Positions 16,422-25,188 are shown, counted from the stretch's first letter. The stretch: 64,000 nt of DNA from Streptomyces shenzhenensis (GCF_003688995.1 NZ_PENI01000022.1:62001-126000); one strand, 5' to 3'. A program made the numbers and translations. The notes: generated by a model from the sequence alone, not told the origin.

Positions 16422-18791
16422 GTGTCCCTCACCAGCCGCAGCGGCCGGACCATGAGCCGCAGCAGCCCGGCACACCGTGTGCTCGCCCTCGCGGACGATC
16501 TGTCCGGCGCCGCCGAGACCGCGATGGCACTGCGCCTGACCGGCCGGATCCTGCTGCGCCCCGGCGCCGCGGCGGCACCCGCCCCGGGTGAGGCCGCGGT
16601 GCTCGACCTGGACACCCGGCAGCTGCCTGCGGACGCGGCGGCGCGGGCCGTACGGGCCGCGGTGTCCCCGTCCGACGGCTGTGTGCTGTTCAAGAAGATC
16701 GACTCGCTGCTGCGGGGCAACCTGGCCGCCGAGACCGCCGCGTACGCGGCCGGCGCCGAGGGCGTGGTGATCGCGCCGGCGCTTCCGGTCGCCGGGCGCA
16801 CCGTGCGGGACGGCGTGGTCCGCCTGCGCGAAGTGCCGCTGCACACGACGGACGCCTGGCGGGCGGAGTCCCGGGCCGCACCGCGGTCCGTCGCCGCCGC
16901 GCTGGGGGACGTACCGACGGCGTCGGTGCCCCTCGACGTCGTACGCGGTGCGCTGTCCGAGCGGCTGCGTGAGCTGATCGCGCGCGGCCTGCACCCGGTG
17001 TGCGACGCCGAGACGGACGCGGACCTCGACGCGATAGCCGGAGCCACGCTGGAACTGGGGCCGCGGGTCCGCATGTTGGGCACCGGCGGACTCGCGGCGG
17101 CACTCGGGCGCAGGCTCCTCACCGGCAGCGCCCGGCTGCTCGACCGCGACGGGCCTGCACCGGCCCCCGGCCCCCTGTCGTCAACAGGCCCCGACGGTAC
17201 GGGGCTCAGACCGCTGCTGGTCGTCGTCGGCACCGCCGAATCCGGAGCGGCTGCGCAGATCGCGCAACTCGTGGCCGCGGGCGCACGCCATGTCGCCCTG
17301 CCCGCAGCGGAATTGGCGCGGTTCCCGAGTCACGGCCTGTCTCCGGCAGACCGGGCCACGGGCCTTCCGGCGAGCCTCGCACCGGGCTCCGTCACCGTCG
17401 TGAGCATCGCCGACGAGGGCACCGTCGCCCCCGTCTCGGGCCGCCCTTTGGTCGCCGGGCTCGCCCGGGCGGTCGCCGAGGTCGCACGTGACAGCGATCT
17501 CGTGCTCACCGGAGGTGAGACCGCCCGTCGCGTCCTCGACGCGCTGGGCGTCACTCTCCTCACCCCCGTCGGACAGATCCATCACGGCGCCGTGCACTCC
17601 CGCACCTCCGACTGCCAGAGCGTCGTCACCCGGCCCGGCAGCTTCGGCGAGGCCGACTCCCTGCTGCGCATCGCCCGCGCGTTGCGCCCCTCCCTCCGCA
17701 CCGCTCCCACCGTCCACCCCCCTAGGAGAAACCCCGTGAACGCAGCACCCGCCGCCGCCTCCCTCGCCGAGCAGACCGGCACCACCCACCGTGCGCTCCC
17801 GGTCATCGCGGTGACCATGGGCGACGGCGCAGGCATCGGACCCGAGGTCGTCGTCCCGGCGCTGCTCCACCCCGACACCCTGCGCGACTGCCGGCCCGTG
17901 GTCGTCGGCGACGCCGCACGCCTGCGCGAGGCGGCCCGCATCCTGGGCGTCGAGTGCACGGTCGTGCCCGTCGAGCACCCGGCGCAGGCCGAGTTCACGC
18001 CCGGCCGCATCAACGTCATCGACCTCGGCCTGATCCCGGCCGACCTGCCCTGGGGCAAGCTGTCCGCCGCGGCGGGCGACGCCGCGTACCACTACATACG
18101 CGTCGCCGCCGACCTGGCGCTGCGCGGCGAGGTGCAGGGCATCTGCACGGCGCCGCTCAACAAGGAGGCCCTGCACGCGGCGGGTCATGTCTACCCCGGT
18201 CACACCGAACTCCTCGCCCACTTCACGGGCGTCGAGGAGGTGTCGATGATGCTGTCCACACCCAAGGTGAAGGTCATCCACGTGACCACGCACATCGGGC
18301 TCATCGACGCCGTGCAGCGCATCGAGCCCGGGCTCGTCGAGCGCACCGTGCGCCGCGGCCATGAGGCGATGGTGCGGGCCGGCGTCGCCCACCCGGTCAT
18401 CGGTGTGTGCGGCATCAACCCGCACGCGGGTGAGAACGGCCTGTTCGGCCACGGCGAGGAGGAGACCAAGATCGTCCCGGCTCTCGAAGTACTGCGCGCC
18501 GACGGCATCGACGCCCGCGGCCCGCTCCCCGCCGACACCGCGTTCTTCCTCGCCTCGCGCGGCGACTACGACCTGATCGTGGCGATGTATCACGACCAGG
18601 GGCACGGCCCGGTGAAGGTCCTCGGCATCGAGGCCGGGGTCAATCTCACCGTCGGACTGCCGGTGATCCGCACGTCCGTGGACCACGGCACCGCCTTCGA
18701 CATCGCGGGGACCGGGCGGGCCGAGGCCGGTAGCATGGTCGAGGCCCTGCGCCAGGCCGCCGAGATGTCGACCGCTCCGGCCGCCCGTTGA
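16422..18791 (+). CDS. Four-carbon acid sugar kinase joined in frame to PdxA2-type dehydrogenase
   Basis: One uninterrupted frame of 789 codons holds two enzymes. Residues 1 to about 430 are a DUF1537/OtnK-type kinase (ALADDLSGAAETA start, FKKIDSLLRGN, VLTGGETARRVL near the ATP site). Residues from about 455 are a PdxA family dehydrogenase (GDGAGIGPE, APLNKEA, YPGHTE, INPHAGE, YHDQGHGPVK, SVDHGTAFDIAGT). In known pathways such kinases phosphorylate threonate or erythronate, and PdxA2 oxidatively decarboxylates the product to dihydroxyacetone phosphate. An AGGAG and GTG at 17736 sit at the junction, so the second enzyme may also be started separately. No stop codon separates them. I chose the start from AGGAGG at 16411 and GTG at 16422. 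Confidence 0.88.
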   Translation: MSLTSRSGRTMSRSSPAHRVLALADDLSGAAETAMALRLTGRILLRPGAAAAPAPGEAAVLDLDTRQLPADAAARAVRAAVSPSDGCVLFKKIDSLLRGNLAAETAAYAAGAEGVVIAPALPVAGRTVRDGVVRLREVPLHTTDAWRAESRAAPRSVAAALGDVPTASVPLDVVRGALSERLRELIARGLHPVCDAETDADLDAIAGATLELGPRVRMLGTGGLAAALGRRLLTGSARLLDRDGPAPAPGPLSSTGPDGTGLRPLLVVVGTAESGAAAQIAQLVAAGARHVALPAAELARFPSHGLSPADRATGLPASLAPGSVTVVSIADEGTVAPVSGRPLVAGLARAVAEVARDSDLVLTGGETARRVLDALGVTLLTPVGQIHHGAVHSRTSDCQSVVTRPGSFGEADSLLRIARALRPSLRTAPTVHPPRRNPVNAAPAAASLAEQTGTTHRALPVIAVTMGDGAGIGPEVVVPALLHPDTLRDCRPVVVGDAARLREAARILGVECTVVPVEHPAQAEFTPGRINVIDLGLIPADLPWGKLSAAAGDAAYHYIRVAADLALRGEVQGICTAPLNKEALHAAGHVYPGHTELLAHFTGVEEVSMMLSTPKVKVIHVTTHIGLIDAVQRIEPGLVERTVRRGHEAMVRAGVAHPVIGVCGINPHAGENGLFGHGEEETKIVPALEVLRADGIDARGPLPADTAFFLASRGDYDLIVAMYHDQGHGPVKVLGIEAGVNLTVGLPVIRTSVDHGTAFDIAGTGRAEAGSMVEALRQAAEMSTAPAAR

Positions 18792-18869
18792 CCACAGGCC
18801 GTTCACACCCCGGGCAGCTCACGGCACAGGCACTCCGGGCACCACTGGACACCAGAGGACAGAGAACAG

Positions 18870-19661
18870 ATGTCTGCGATCGGCTCCAAGGACCGGCGCG
18901 ACCGGATCGTCCGGCTCGCCACCACCACCGGCCTGGCGAGCGTCGACGAACTCTCCCAGCTGTTCGGCGTGACGGCGTCCACCATCCGCCGTGACCTGGC
19001 GAAGCTCACCAGTGACGGGCGGCTCGCCCGCACCTACGGCGGTGCGATGGCGCTGTCCGCCCACCCCGAGGCATCGCTGCGGCAGCGGACGGGCGAGGCG
19101 TTCGAGGCCAAGCAGGCCATCGCGCGCTGGGCGGCGGAGCAGGTACGGCCGGGCGAGACGCTGCTGCTGGACGCCGGCTCGACGGTCGGGGCGCTCGCGC
19201 ATGAACTGCGCACGGCCAAGGACATCATGGTCGCCACGACCGGGCTGACCACGCTTCAGGCGCTCTCCGACGTGGAGACGATCCACGTCGAATGCCTCGG
19301 CGGCACCCTGCGGCCGCTCAGCCAGGGCTTCGTCGGCCCGCTCACCGAGGCGGCCCTGGAACGCATGACGTTCGACCGGGTCTTCCTCGGCACGGACGGC
19401 ATCTCGCCGCGGCACGGCATCTGCGAGGCCGATCTGCGCCAGACCCGGCTCAAGGAGCTGATGGCCCGCCGCGCCGACCAGGTGTACGTCCTCGCGCACG
19501 CGGCCAAGCTGGGCCGGCGCCCCTTCCACGCCTGGACCGCCCTCCCGGAGGACTGGACCCTGGTCACGGACGACGCCGCCGACCCGCACATCCTTGAGGA
19601 ACTGCGCGCCCAGGGGGTGACCACGGTCGTCACCGAGCCGGAGCGGGACCCTACGGGGTGA
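18870..19661 (+). CDS. DeoR/GlpR-family transcriptional regulator
   Basis: This 263-residue regulator has an N-terminal DeoR helix-turn-helix (VDELSQLFGVTASTIRRDLAKL region, residues about 25-46) and the hinge ARTYGGAM. The C-terminal sugar-phosphate sensor domain includes LLDAGSTVGALA and FLGTDGIS. It probably represses the importer and kinase genes until a phosphorylated sugar-acid intermediate appears (inference from family and position). It starts 78 bases after the kinase-PdxA2 gene, with a GAGGACAGAG purine stretch upstream. Confidence 0.92.
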   Translation: MSAIGSKDRRDRIVRLATTTGLASVDELSQLFGVTASTIRRDLAKLTSDGRLARTYGGAMALSAHPEASLRQRTGEAFEAKQAIARWAAEQVRPGETLLLDAGSTVGALAHELRTAKDIMVATTGLTTLQALSDVETIHVECLGGTLRPLSQGFVGPLTEAALERMTFDRVFLGTDGISPRHGICEADLRQTRLKELMARRADQVYVLAHAAKLGRRPFHAWTALPEDWTLVTDDAADPHILEELRAQGVTTVVTEPERDPTG

Positions 19662-19771
19662 GGCGCGCTCCCCGCGGTCGCGTCCGTGCGCCCGGTCCGC
19701 GGAAGGAGTCCGACGTGCCGGCCGATGCCGTCCCCAGGTGACGGTCCTTCGCCAGTGGACGGCGACGGCCA

Positions 19772-19804
19772 GGGCCTGTCCGGCGGATCTCGCCGAACAG
19801 GCCC
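19772..19804. terminator. Bidirectional terminator
   Basis: A 14-bp stem with one mismatch (GGGCCTGTCCGGCG at 19772-19785, partner 19791-19804) and a 5-base loop lies between the convergent DeoR and DUF1062 genes. Confidence 0.75.
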
Positions 19805-19821
19805 GTGGTCCCGAGGAGGGG

Positions 19822-20370
19822 TCAGCGCTTGAGCATGAAGGTGAAGTCGCCGGCGAGCCTGTCGTTCAGCCGGACCGCCGAGACGAGCCTCCCCTCCGTG
19901 ATCAGCCTCTCGACCTCGGCCCGCGCAAGACCGCAGCCTTCAGCGATCAGGCGCACCGGCCGGACAGGGATCCGCGCCGCGAAGCGGACCGAGACGTCGA
20001 TCACCTCGCGGTCCAGGTGATCCGCTCCGCCGGTGTCCAGACGCCAGGCGTTGTCCCAGTCGAGGGCGATGCGATTACGGCGCCGCACGACCGGATCCTG
20101 GAGCAGCTCGGCTGCGAGACCAGGATCGTTGTCATGCAGCCGGTCCAACAACTCAGACCGCACGGAGCGCACATTGATCCGCTCCAGGACCGTGAGCTTT
20201 GCGGTTTCCCCGCAAGCGGTACAGAGCGCGAGGAGCCAGGCGTCGATGAGCTTGTGGTGTGCGTTGACGCGAAATTTACCGTTCGCCCGGAAACGCTCTG
20301 ACGCGCACGCGTGGCAACGTCGGAGAACGAGCGGGAGGCAGGTGGGCACGACCACCCAGTTGTTGAGCAC
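19822..20370 (-). CDS. DUF1062-family protein
   Basis: This 182-residue protein is of unknown function. The N-terminal half has two CxxC pairs (CHAC and CTAC), likely a zinc ribbon, with the family-typical GKFRVNAHHKLIDAWLL between them. The C-terminal half (VRFAARIPVRPVRLIAEGCGL, LITEGRLVS) resembles an S4-like or wHTH fold and may bind nucleic acid. The start is a GTG at 20370. It stands alone, at the edge of an accessory region with insertion-sequence remains. Confidence 0.82.
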   Translation of the reverse strand: MLNNWVVVPTCLPLVLRRCHACASERFRANGKFRVNAHHKLIDAWLLALCTACGETAKLTVLERINVRSVRSELLDRLHDNDPGLAAELLQDPVVRRRNRIALDWDNAWRLDTGGADHLDREVIDVSVRFAARIPVRPVRLIAEGCGLARAEVERLITEGRLVSAVRLNDRLAGDFTFMLKR

Positions 20371-20635
20371 AGAAGTACACCGGTTTCAGTGAGAAATCCG
20401 CAGCAAGAAGCAGCGCGGCGCACATGCGCGACGCGCGACGAATCAGCTCTCGGGAGGTCTCACACGGTGTACAACGGCACGTCCTTGGCTGGACAACTCG
20501 GTTCGGCAGCACGGTAATGGCGCACAACGGCGCTGCTCCACCGATTTTCGAGCGCCCCACCGCCAGGTTCTGTCAGGGCATGCCCTGTTCGGTCGGGGTG
20601 AGGCGTGCGGGGGGAGGTAGGGGTGTGTTGTGGGG
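20371..20635. other. Gene-free stretch between DUF1062 and the oxidoreductase remnant
   Basis: I found no credible gene here. It contains the 12-bp palindrome AGGGCATGCCCT around 20576-20587. It may hold eroded insertion-sequence ends, but I could not match any family. Confidence 0.4.
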
Positions 20636-20985
20636 GCAGTGCCGGTGCGCGGGGCGGCGGGCAGCATCGGTGTCATGGCGGTGCAACTGGCGGCCAGCAA
20701 GGGCGCCTCCGCGGTGGCGGTGACCACATCGTCGGCCGAGCGCGGAGAGCGCCTGCGCCGGCTGGGCGCGACACATGTACTGGACCGCGCCGACGACGGC
20801 GGCCCCGACGCCCCGGCGGGCTACGACGTGATCCTCGACATGGTGGCCGGTGACGCTCTGCCGTCGTTCTTCGACCGGCTCAACCCGAACGGGCGCATGG
20901 TGGCCGTCGGAGCCGTGGGAGGGCAGCCGCCCGCGGACTTCGGAACGACGCGGGGCGACCTCACGGTGGTGGTACACCGGTCGCA
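20636..20985 (+). pseudogene. Fragment of a medium-chain (quinone-type) oxidoreductase
   Basis: About 115 codons encode only the NADP-binding centre of a zinc-type alcohol dehydrogenase/quinone reductase: VRGAAGSIGVMAVQLAA, LRRLGATHVLDR, YDVILDMVAGD and NGRMVAVGAVGG. The N-terminal catalytic domain and the C-terminus are missing and no start or ribosome site is visible. The right edge runs directly into a transposase fragment in another frame. It is a deletion or insertion scar. Confidence 0.8.
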
Positions 20986-21180
20986 TGCGAAGATCCGGCC
21001 CTCGTCGAGCAGGCCATCGCCGCCCTCAAGTCCTGGAGGCTGCTGCGCAAACTGCGGTGCTCGACGACCCGCATCACCACACTCGTCCAAACCGTCCTCA
21101 TCCTCCACCGGAACAAGACGGAACCTCCTCTTGGGACATTTGTCCCATATATCCAACATGAGATAGACTCCCTTGTGTGA
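20986..21180 (+). pseudogene. C-terminal fragment of an IS5-type transposase
   Basis: The frame reads EDPALVEQAIAALKSWRLL then RKLRCSTTRITTLVQTVLILH, which matches the C-terminal end of streptomycete transposase-family (IS5/HARBI1-like DDE) proteins as I know them. It ends in TGA at 21178-21180. There is no N-terminal part and no DDE core, so it is inactive. It abuts the oxidoreductase fragment and marks the left side of the hydrolase cassette. Confidence 0.65.
21132..21169 (+). promoter_or_regulatory. Palindromic operator overlapping a promoter of the hydrolase cassette
   Basis: A perfect inverted repeat TGGGACA-TT-TGTCCCA (21132-21147) overlaps a -35 TTGTCC (21140-21145). A -10 TAGACT (21164-21169) follows after 18 bp. 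About 120 bases of leader follow, including a near-perfect 10-bp hairpin (GTGACTGAAG with CTTCAATCAC, about 21178-21203) that holds a GGAGGAG. The cognate regulator is not in the window. Confidence 0.5.
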
Positions 21181-21288
21181 CTGAAGGAGGAGACACTTCA
21201 ATCACAGCCACAATGATCACTTCTTGTGGCCGACAGCTGCACACAATCGCTGACGATCTTCTCTCTGATGATGCAATTGGAGGAGGGT

Positions 21289-22182
21289 ATGTCGACAATG
21301 ACCCCGATGTGCGAGCAGACCCACTTCCGCACCGAGAACATCGACGGAGTCGAGGTGTTCTACCGCGAGGCGGGGCCCGAAGACGCCCCCGTCATCCTGC
21401 TGTTGCATGGATTCCCCACGTCCTCGCGGATGTTCCGCAATCTGATTCCGCAGCTTGCGGACCGCTACCACGTCATCGCCCCCGACTACCCGGGGTTCGG
21501 GCACAGCGACACACCCGGCCGGGAGAACTTCTCGTACGACTTCGACCACATCGCCGATATCGTGGACGAGCTGCTCGATCGCCTGAACGTACGGGAGTTC
21601 ACGCCCTACATGATGGATTTCGGTGGATCCATCGGCTGGCGCCTCGCCGTCAAGCATCCGGAACGGATCAAGGCGGTCGTCCTTCAGAACGCGCCTTTGT
21701 ATCCGGAGGGCGACGAAGGCGGTTTCTGGGAGGACATCCTTCCCTACTGGCGCGACGGGTCGGCAGAACACCGGGATGCCGCCCGGTCCTACGTCACGCC
21801 TGAATGCACCCGGGACCAGTACCTGCACGGAGTCGGCGACCCGTCACTGATGGACCCCGACTGCTGGCTGATCGACCAGACACTGCTGGACCGGCCCGGG
21901 GTCGATGAGATCATGCTGGATCTCCTGTACGACGTCTCGAAGCAAGAGAAGGTCTTTGGGGCGGCAAAGGAATTCCTCCGCAAGGAGCAGCCGCCGGCGC
22001 TGATCGCGACGGGTGCCAACGACACTGTGTTCCCGGAGTCCAACCAGCGGATGTTCCTGAACGACCTGCCGCACGCGGAGTTCCACGCGCTTGACACAGG
22101 TCACTTCGCCCTGGAGGAGAAGGGATCCGAGATCGGGGGCCTGATGCGGTCGTTCCTGGATCGGAATGTCTCGGACTCGTAG
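21289..22182 (+). CDS. Alpha/beta hydrolase with Asp nucleophile (epoxide hydrolase/dehalogenase type)
   Basis: This 297-residue hydrolase has oxyanion motif LLHGFPTSS and PDYPGFGHSD. Its nucleophile elbow MMDFGGSIGW carries Asp instead of Ser, as in epoxide hydrolases and haloalkane/haloacetate dehalogenases. A late acid (TGANDTVFPE) and His (DTGHFALEE) complete the triad. I chose the ATG at 21289 from a GGAGG 5 bases upstream. It is first of three genes with short gaps (hydrolase, MBL, YciI) that look like an imported degradation cassette, with transposase remnants on both sides. Confidence 0.88.
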   Translation: MSTMTPMCEQTHFRTENIDGVEVFYREAGPEDAPVILLLHGFPTSSRMFRNLIPQLADRYHVIAPDYPGFGHSDTPGRENFSYDFDHIADIVDELLDRLNVREFTPYMMDFGGSIGWRLAVKHPERIKAVVLQNAPLYPEGDEGGFWEDILPYWRDGSAEHRDAARSYVTPECTRDQYLHGVGDPSLMDPDCWLIDQTLLDRPGVDEIMLDLLYDVSKQEKVFGAAKEFLRKEQPPALIATGANDTVFPESNQRMFLNDLPHAEFHALDTGHFALEEKGSEIGGLMRSFLDRNVSDS

Positions 22183-23062
22183 TTCGGTTGCCACGAGAAG
22201 TGATGACGTGCGCCGGCCTCCCGCACCCCTCTCGTGGGATGTCTTTACATCAGAGCCCCTGCAGACGCTCGTTGACGAGCCTCCACCCGGGTGGCGGCAC
22301 CGTGTGTGGCCTCCCATTTCGTCGACGCTGATCTACGGGGTGCGGGAAGCGGTCCTGGTCGACGCGCCGATAACGGTCGACCAGGTACGAACGCTCATGG
22401 ACCGGATCGCCGCCTCGGGAAAAAGTCTCACGACGGTTTACGTGACACATGGGCACGGCGACCACTGGTTCGGGGCCGGTGCTCTCACCGATCGGTTTCC
22501 TGGTGCCAGGATCGTGGCCATTCCGGCAGTCGCGGAGCAGATGCGGCAACACGCTACCGACGCAGAACTCGCGCTGTGGAAGGCCCGCTTTCCCGGGCGT
22601 ATGCCAGACAGGATTCGCATGCCCGAAGAGATCCCCGACCACGTCATCGAACTCGAAGGACAACAATTGACGGCCATCGAGCTCGGTCATACGGACACCG
22701 ACGACACCACGTGCCTACACGTGCCGTCCATCGGCTTGGTTGCAGCCGGTGACGCGATCTACAACGGCATCTATCTGCAGCTGCGTGAATCAGACGCGGA
22801 CTCGAGAAACGAGTGGATCGCGGCTGCGGACACCATCGAGTCGCTGCATCCGAGCAGCGTGATCGCCGGGCACAAGAGCGAAGGGCGATCCGACGGAACG
22901 GAGATCATCGCGGAGACGCGGCGGTACATCCGGGATTTCGAGGATGTCCTTGCGAACTGCACAACGGCCCGGGAGGTCTTCGACCGGATGGTCGCCCGAT
23001 ATCCCACATGGAAGTACCCCGGTGCTCTTTGGGCTTCGGCCGCTCAGTTGAAGGACTCCTGA
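22166..23062 (+). CDS. MBL-fold metallo-hydrolase
   Basis: This 298-residue metallo-beta-lactamase-fold enzyme has the dinuclear metal motif HGHGDHW, the next ligands in ELGHTDTDD and AAGDAIYNG, and a C-terminal AGHKSEG. Substrate is open. The ATG at 22166 overlaps the end of the upstream hydrolase by 17 bases; a GTG at 22207 is a possible shorter start. It probably acts on the product of the hydrolase, or detoxifies a by-product (inference). Confidence 0.88.
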   Translation: MSRTRSSVATRSDDVRRPPAPLSWDVFTSEPLQTLVDEPPPGWRHRVWPPISSTLIYGVREAVLVDAPITVDQVRTLMDRIAASGKSLTTVYVTHGHGDHWFGAGALTDRFPGARIVAIPAVAEQMRQHATDAELALWKARFPGRMPDRIRMPEEIPDHVIELEGQQLTAIELGHTDTDDTTCLHVPSIGLVAAGDAIYNGIYLQLRESDADSRNEWIAAADTIESLHPSSVIAGHKSEGRSDGTEIIAETRRYIRDFEDVLANCTTAREVFDRMVARYPTWKYPGALWASAAQLKDS

Positions 23063-23085
23063 ACCGCTGGCAAGAGGAGGACACC

Positions 23086-23373
23086 GTGAAGGTCGTCAAC
23101 CTGGCCAAGTACGTCGACAGCCCAGAAAAGGTGGAGGAAGTCCGGCCCGCCCACCGCCAGTACATGGCGGAACTGCTCGACAAACGACAACTCATCGTCG
23201 GTGGGCCCTACGAGGACGACAGTGGCGCATTGTTCATCTATGACGTGGATTCCCTGAGCGACGCCGAGGATATCGTGTCCGCCGACCCCTACAAGACGTC
23301 GGGTGTCTGGGAGAGCTACGAGCTCAAACCATGGCAGGTAATCAAGGCAGAGCCCGCTCCGAACTGGTACTGA
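23086..23373 (+). CDS. YciI-family protein
   Basis: This 95-residue ferredoxin-like protein of the YciI/YCII family has the family HRQYMAEL segment with its conserved His, LIVGGPYEDDSGALFIYD and SADPY. The family includes dehydrochlorinase-like and other small catabolic enzymes, and many members are uncharacterised. A clear AGGAGG lies 5 bases before the GTG at 23086. It is third in the hydrolase-MBL cassette. Confidence 0.87.
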   Translation: MKVVNLAKYVDSPEKVEEVRPAHRQYMAELLDKRQLIVGGPYEDDSGALFIYDVDSLSDAEDIVSADPYKTSGVWESYELKPWQVIKAEPAPNWY

Positions 23374-23394
23374 CTTTCAAAGGGTGATGTCGTC

Positions 23395-23625
23395 AATGGT
23401 GGGACGAGCGCCAGTCCGGTGCCGGTGAGGGAGCTGTCGAGGACGTCATGGCGGTACTGGAGCTGGCGTAACCCCCGCCGGACGGCGTTGAGGTCCGGTG
23501 TGTAAGGCGGGAGTTGGTAGACGGTGAGCCAGTCCCGTTCGGCGATGTAGCGGCGCATACCCGCCGTCAGGTGGGTGTTCACATTGTCCCGGCAGGCCCG
23601 CCAGGCCGTTTTCGGGAACCTGGCG
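23395..23625 (-). pseudogene. IS630-type transposase remnant with internal deletion
   Basis: On the minus strand the frame reads NVNTHLTAGMRRYIAERDW, then YQLPPYTPDLNAV, and jumps straight to LRQLQYRHDVLDS. In intact IS630-type proteins some 25 residues separate these two blocks, so the catalytic Glu region is deleted. The N-terminal half is absent. It closes the hydrolase-MBL-YciI cassette on the right. Confidence 0.72.
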
Positions 23626-23653
23626 GGACCGCACGCCGGCTGGACGCCCGGTG

Positions 23654-25096
23654 TCAGTCGGTGTAGACCTCTGCCCTGTCCACACTCACGAAGGACGCGG
23701 TGGACGATGCGCTGTGTTCCCCGGTCACCCGGATACGCAGAGTGTGCGTGCCGGAGGCCAGGCGCGGGCTGAGGTACTGGAGCGTCTCTCCCGTCCTCGG
23801 GGCCCCGTAGAAGTCGACGCGCTGTTCGGGTCCCCCGTCGACGCTGATGGCCGCGATGCCGTTGCCGGTGTCCCGCACGGACAGCAGCGCGATCCGGGTG
23901 CCCGTGAAGGTGAAGGTCGCGGTGTTGCCCGCCCGGTCGCTCCAGTGGTCGTCGCTCCAGAAACACTGGGCCCCGCAGCCCGTACCCGAGTTCCAGTCAC
24001 CTTGGTAGGCGATCTGGCCGGCGCCGCTGGAACGGCCGTCGTCATTGATCCAGTAATTGCCGTTGCCGGGATCGCCGGACGGCAGGTCCTGCGTCGCGCC
24101 CAGGGCGAGCGGGCTGCCGAGGTCCGGGCTGCCGTCCGCGTGCCAACCGATCTTCTGGGCACGGGTCGTACGGTTGCCGTAGGTGTTGCTCGCCGTCGTC
24201 TTGGCGTGGTAGACGATCCAGTCCTGCGTGCCGTCGGGCGACCGGAAGAAGGCGTGATGGCCGGGGCCGTAGACCCCCCTGGCGTCGACGCGTGAGAAGA
24301 CGGCGCCGGGGTGCTGCTGCCAGTTGCCGGGCGTCAGCGGGTCGGCGCCGTTCGGCAGGGACAGCATCCACAGCTGGTAGTCGGGCTTGCCGGTGTCACA
24401 GGTCGAGTACGTCAGCCACGTACGGCCGTTGCGGTTGAGGAACTCGGGGCCCTCGCGGACCTCCGGGCAGCCGCCGTCGGCGTTCAGGGCCACCGCGTCT
24501 CCGGAGACCGTGTACGGGTTCGACATCGGGGCGATGTTCAGTCCGTTGTGCTGGTAGGGGTTGATCCCCGAATACGCCAGGTAGAGCTTCCCGTTGTGCT
24601 GGAAGACGCCGGGGTCGATGGCGAAGTCGTCGGCGTGGTTGGGCGGGGTCAGCTTCGCCTTGAAGTGGTAGGGCCCGGCCGGATCGTCGGCCTCCGACTC
24701 CAGGACGTACAGCCGGTGATGGTCGTCGACGCCGTCATCGGCCGTGTAGTACATGTACCAGCGGTTCCCGAAGCGGTAGAACTCGGCCGCCCAGATGTGC
24801 TGGTTGCGCTCGGAGTCGGTGTCGGTCCACACCGTCACCGGGTCCGCGTCGAGCAGCGTACCGAGCGAGGGCGAACTCCACATCCTGATGCTGCCACCCT
24901 GCGTGGTGGTGAGGTGGTAGGCGCCGTTCGCATACGCCATGAAGGGGTCCGGCCCCGTGTTCAGCGGATTCCGGAACGTGCCCGCGGCCTTGACTGCCGG
25001 CGCCGGCTCCCGCGCGTGGACCTGCGGCGCCCAGAGCAGGCCGATGAGCAGGGCGAGCAGGGCAGCCAACAGGGTGCTTCTGGACTGACGTGGCAT
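23654..25096 (-). CDS. Secreted GH43-family glycoside hydrolase with C-terminal beta domain
   Basis: This 480-residue protein has a signal peptide (residues 1 to about 28). A five-bladed GH43 propeller follows with the three expected acids: base Asp in NTGPDPFMAY, Asp in AIDPGVFQ and general acid Glu in VREGPEF. Residues about 350-480 form a beta-sandwich typical of galactose-binding-like modules (ISVDGGPEQRVDFYG, TLRIRVTGEHS). Members release arabinose or xylose from hemicellulose and pectin side chains. The ATG at 25096 follows AGGAAC; an upstream ATG at 25120 is less likely. A palindrome at 25175 may control it. Confidence 0.9.
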   Translation of the reverse strand: MPRQSRSTLLAALLALLIGLLWAPQVHAREPAPAVKAAGTFRNPLNTGPDPFMAYANGAYHLTTTQGGSIRMWSSPSLGTLLDADPVTVWTDTDSERNQHIWAAEFYRFGNRWYMYYTADDGVDDHHRLYVLESEADDPAGPYHFKAKLTPPNHADDFAIDPGVFQHNGKLYLAYSGINPYQHNGLNIAPMSNPYTVSGDAVALNADGGCPEVREGPEFLNRNGRTWLTYSTCDTGKPDYQLWMLSLPNGADPLTPGNWQQHPGAVFSRVDARGVYGPGHHAFFRSPDGTQDWIVYHAKTTASNTYGNRTTRAQKIGWHADGSPDLGSPLALGATQDLPSGDPGNGNYWINDDGRSSGAGQIAYQGDWNSGTGCGAQCFWSDDHWSDRAGNTATFTFTGTRIALLSVRDTGNGIAAISVDGGPEQRVDFYGAPRTGETLQYLSPRLASGTHTLRIRVTGEHSASSTASFVSVDRAEVYTD

Positions 25097-25174
25097 CAGC
25101 GGTTCCTCACCTCTGCGCAAGTGCCCGCAGTGGCGGGCGATTTCAGATGGCGGACACCTATGGCACCACAGCTC

Positions 25175-25188
25175 TTACATCGATGTAA
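25175..25188. promoter_or_regulatory. 14-bp palindrome upstream of the GH43 gene
   Basis: TTACATCGATGTAA is a perfect 14-bp inverted repeat 79 bases before the GH43 start. LacI- or GntR-type sugar regulators bind sites of this length and symmetry. No regulator gene is adjacent. Confidence 0.45.

Noticed and set aside
20371..20635. Possible gene or named insertion-sequence end left of the oxidoreductase fragment
   Set aside because: No frame has a start, ribosome site or recognisable motif, and no terminal repeat pair could be matched.
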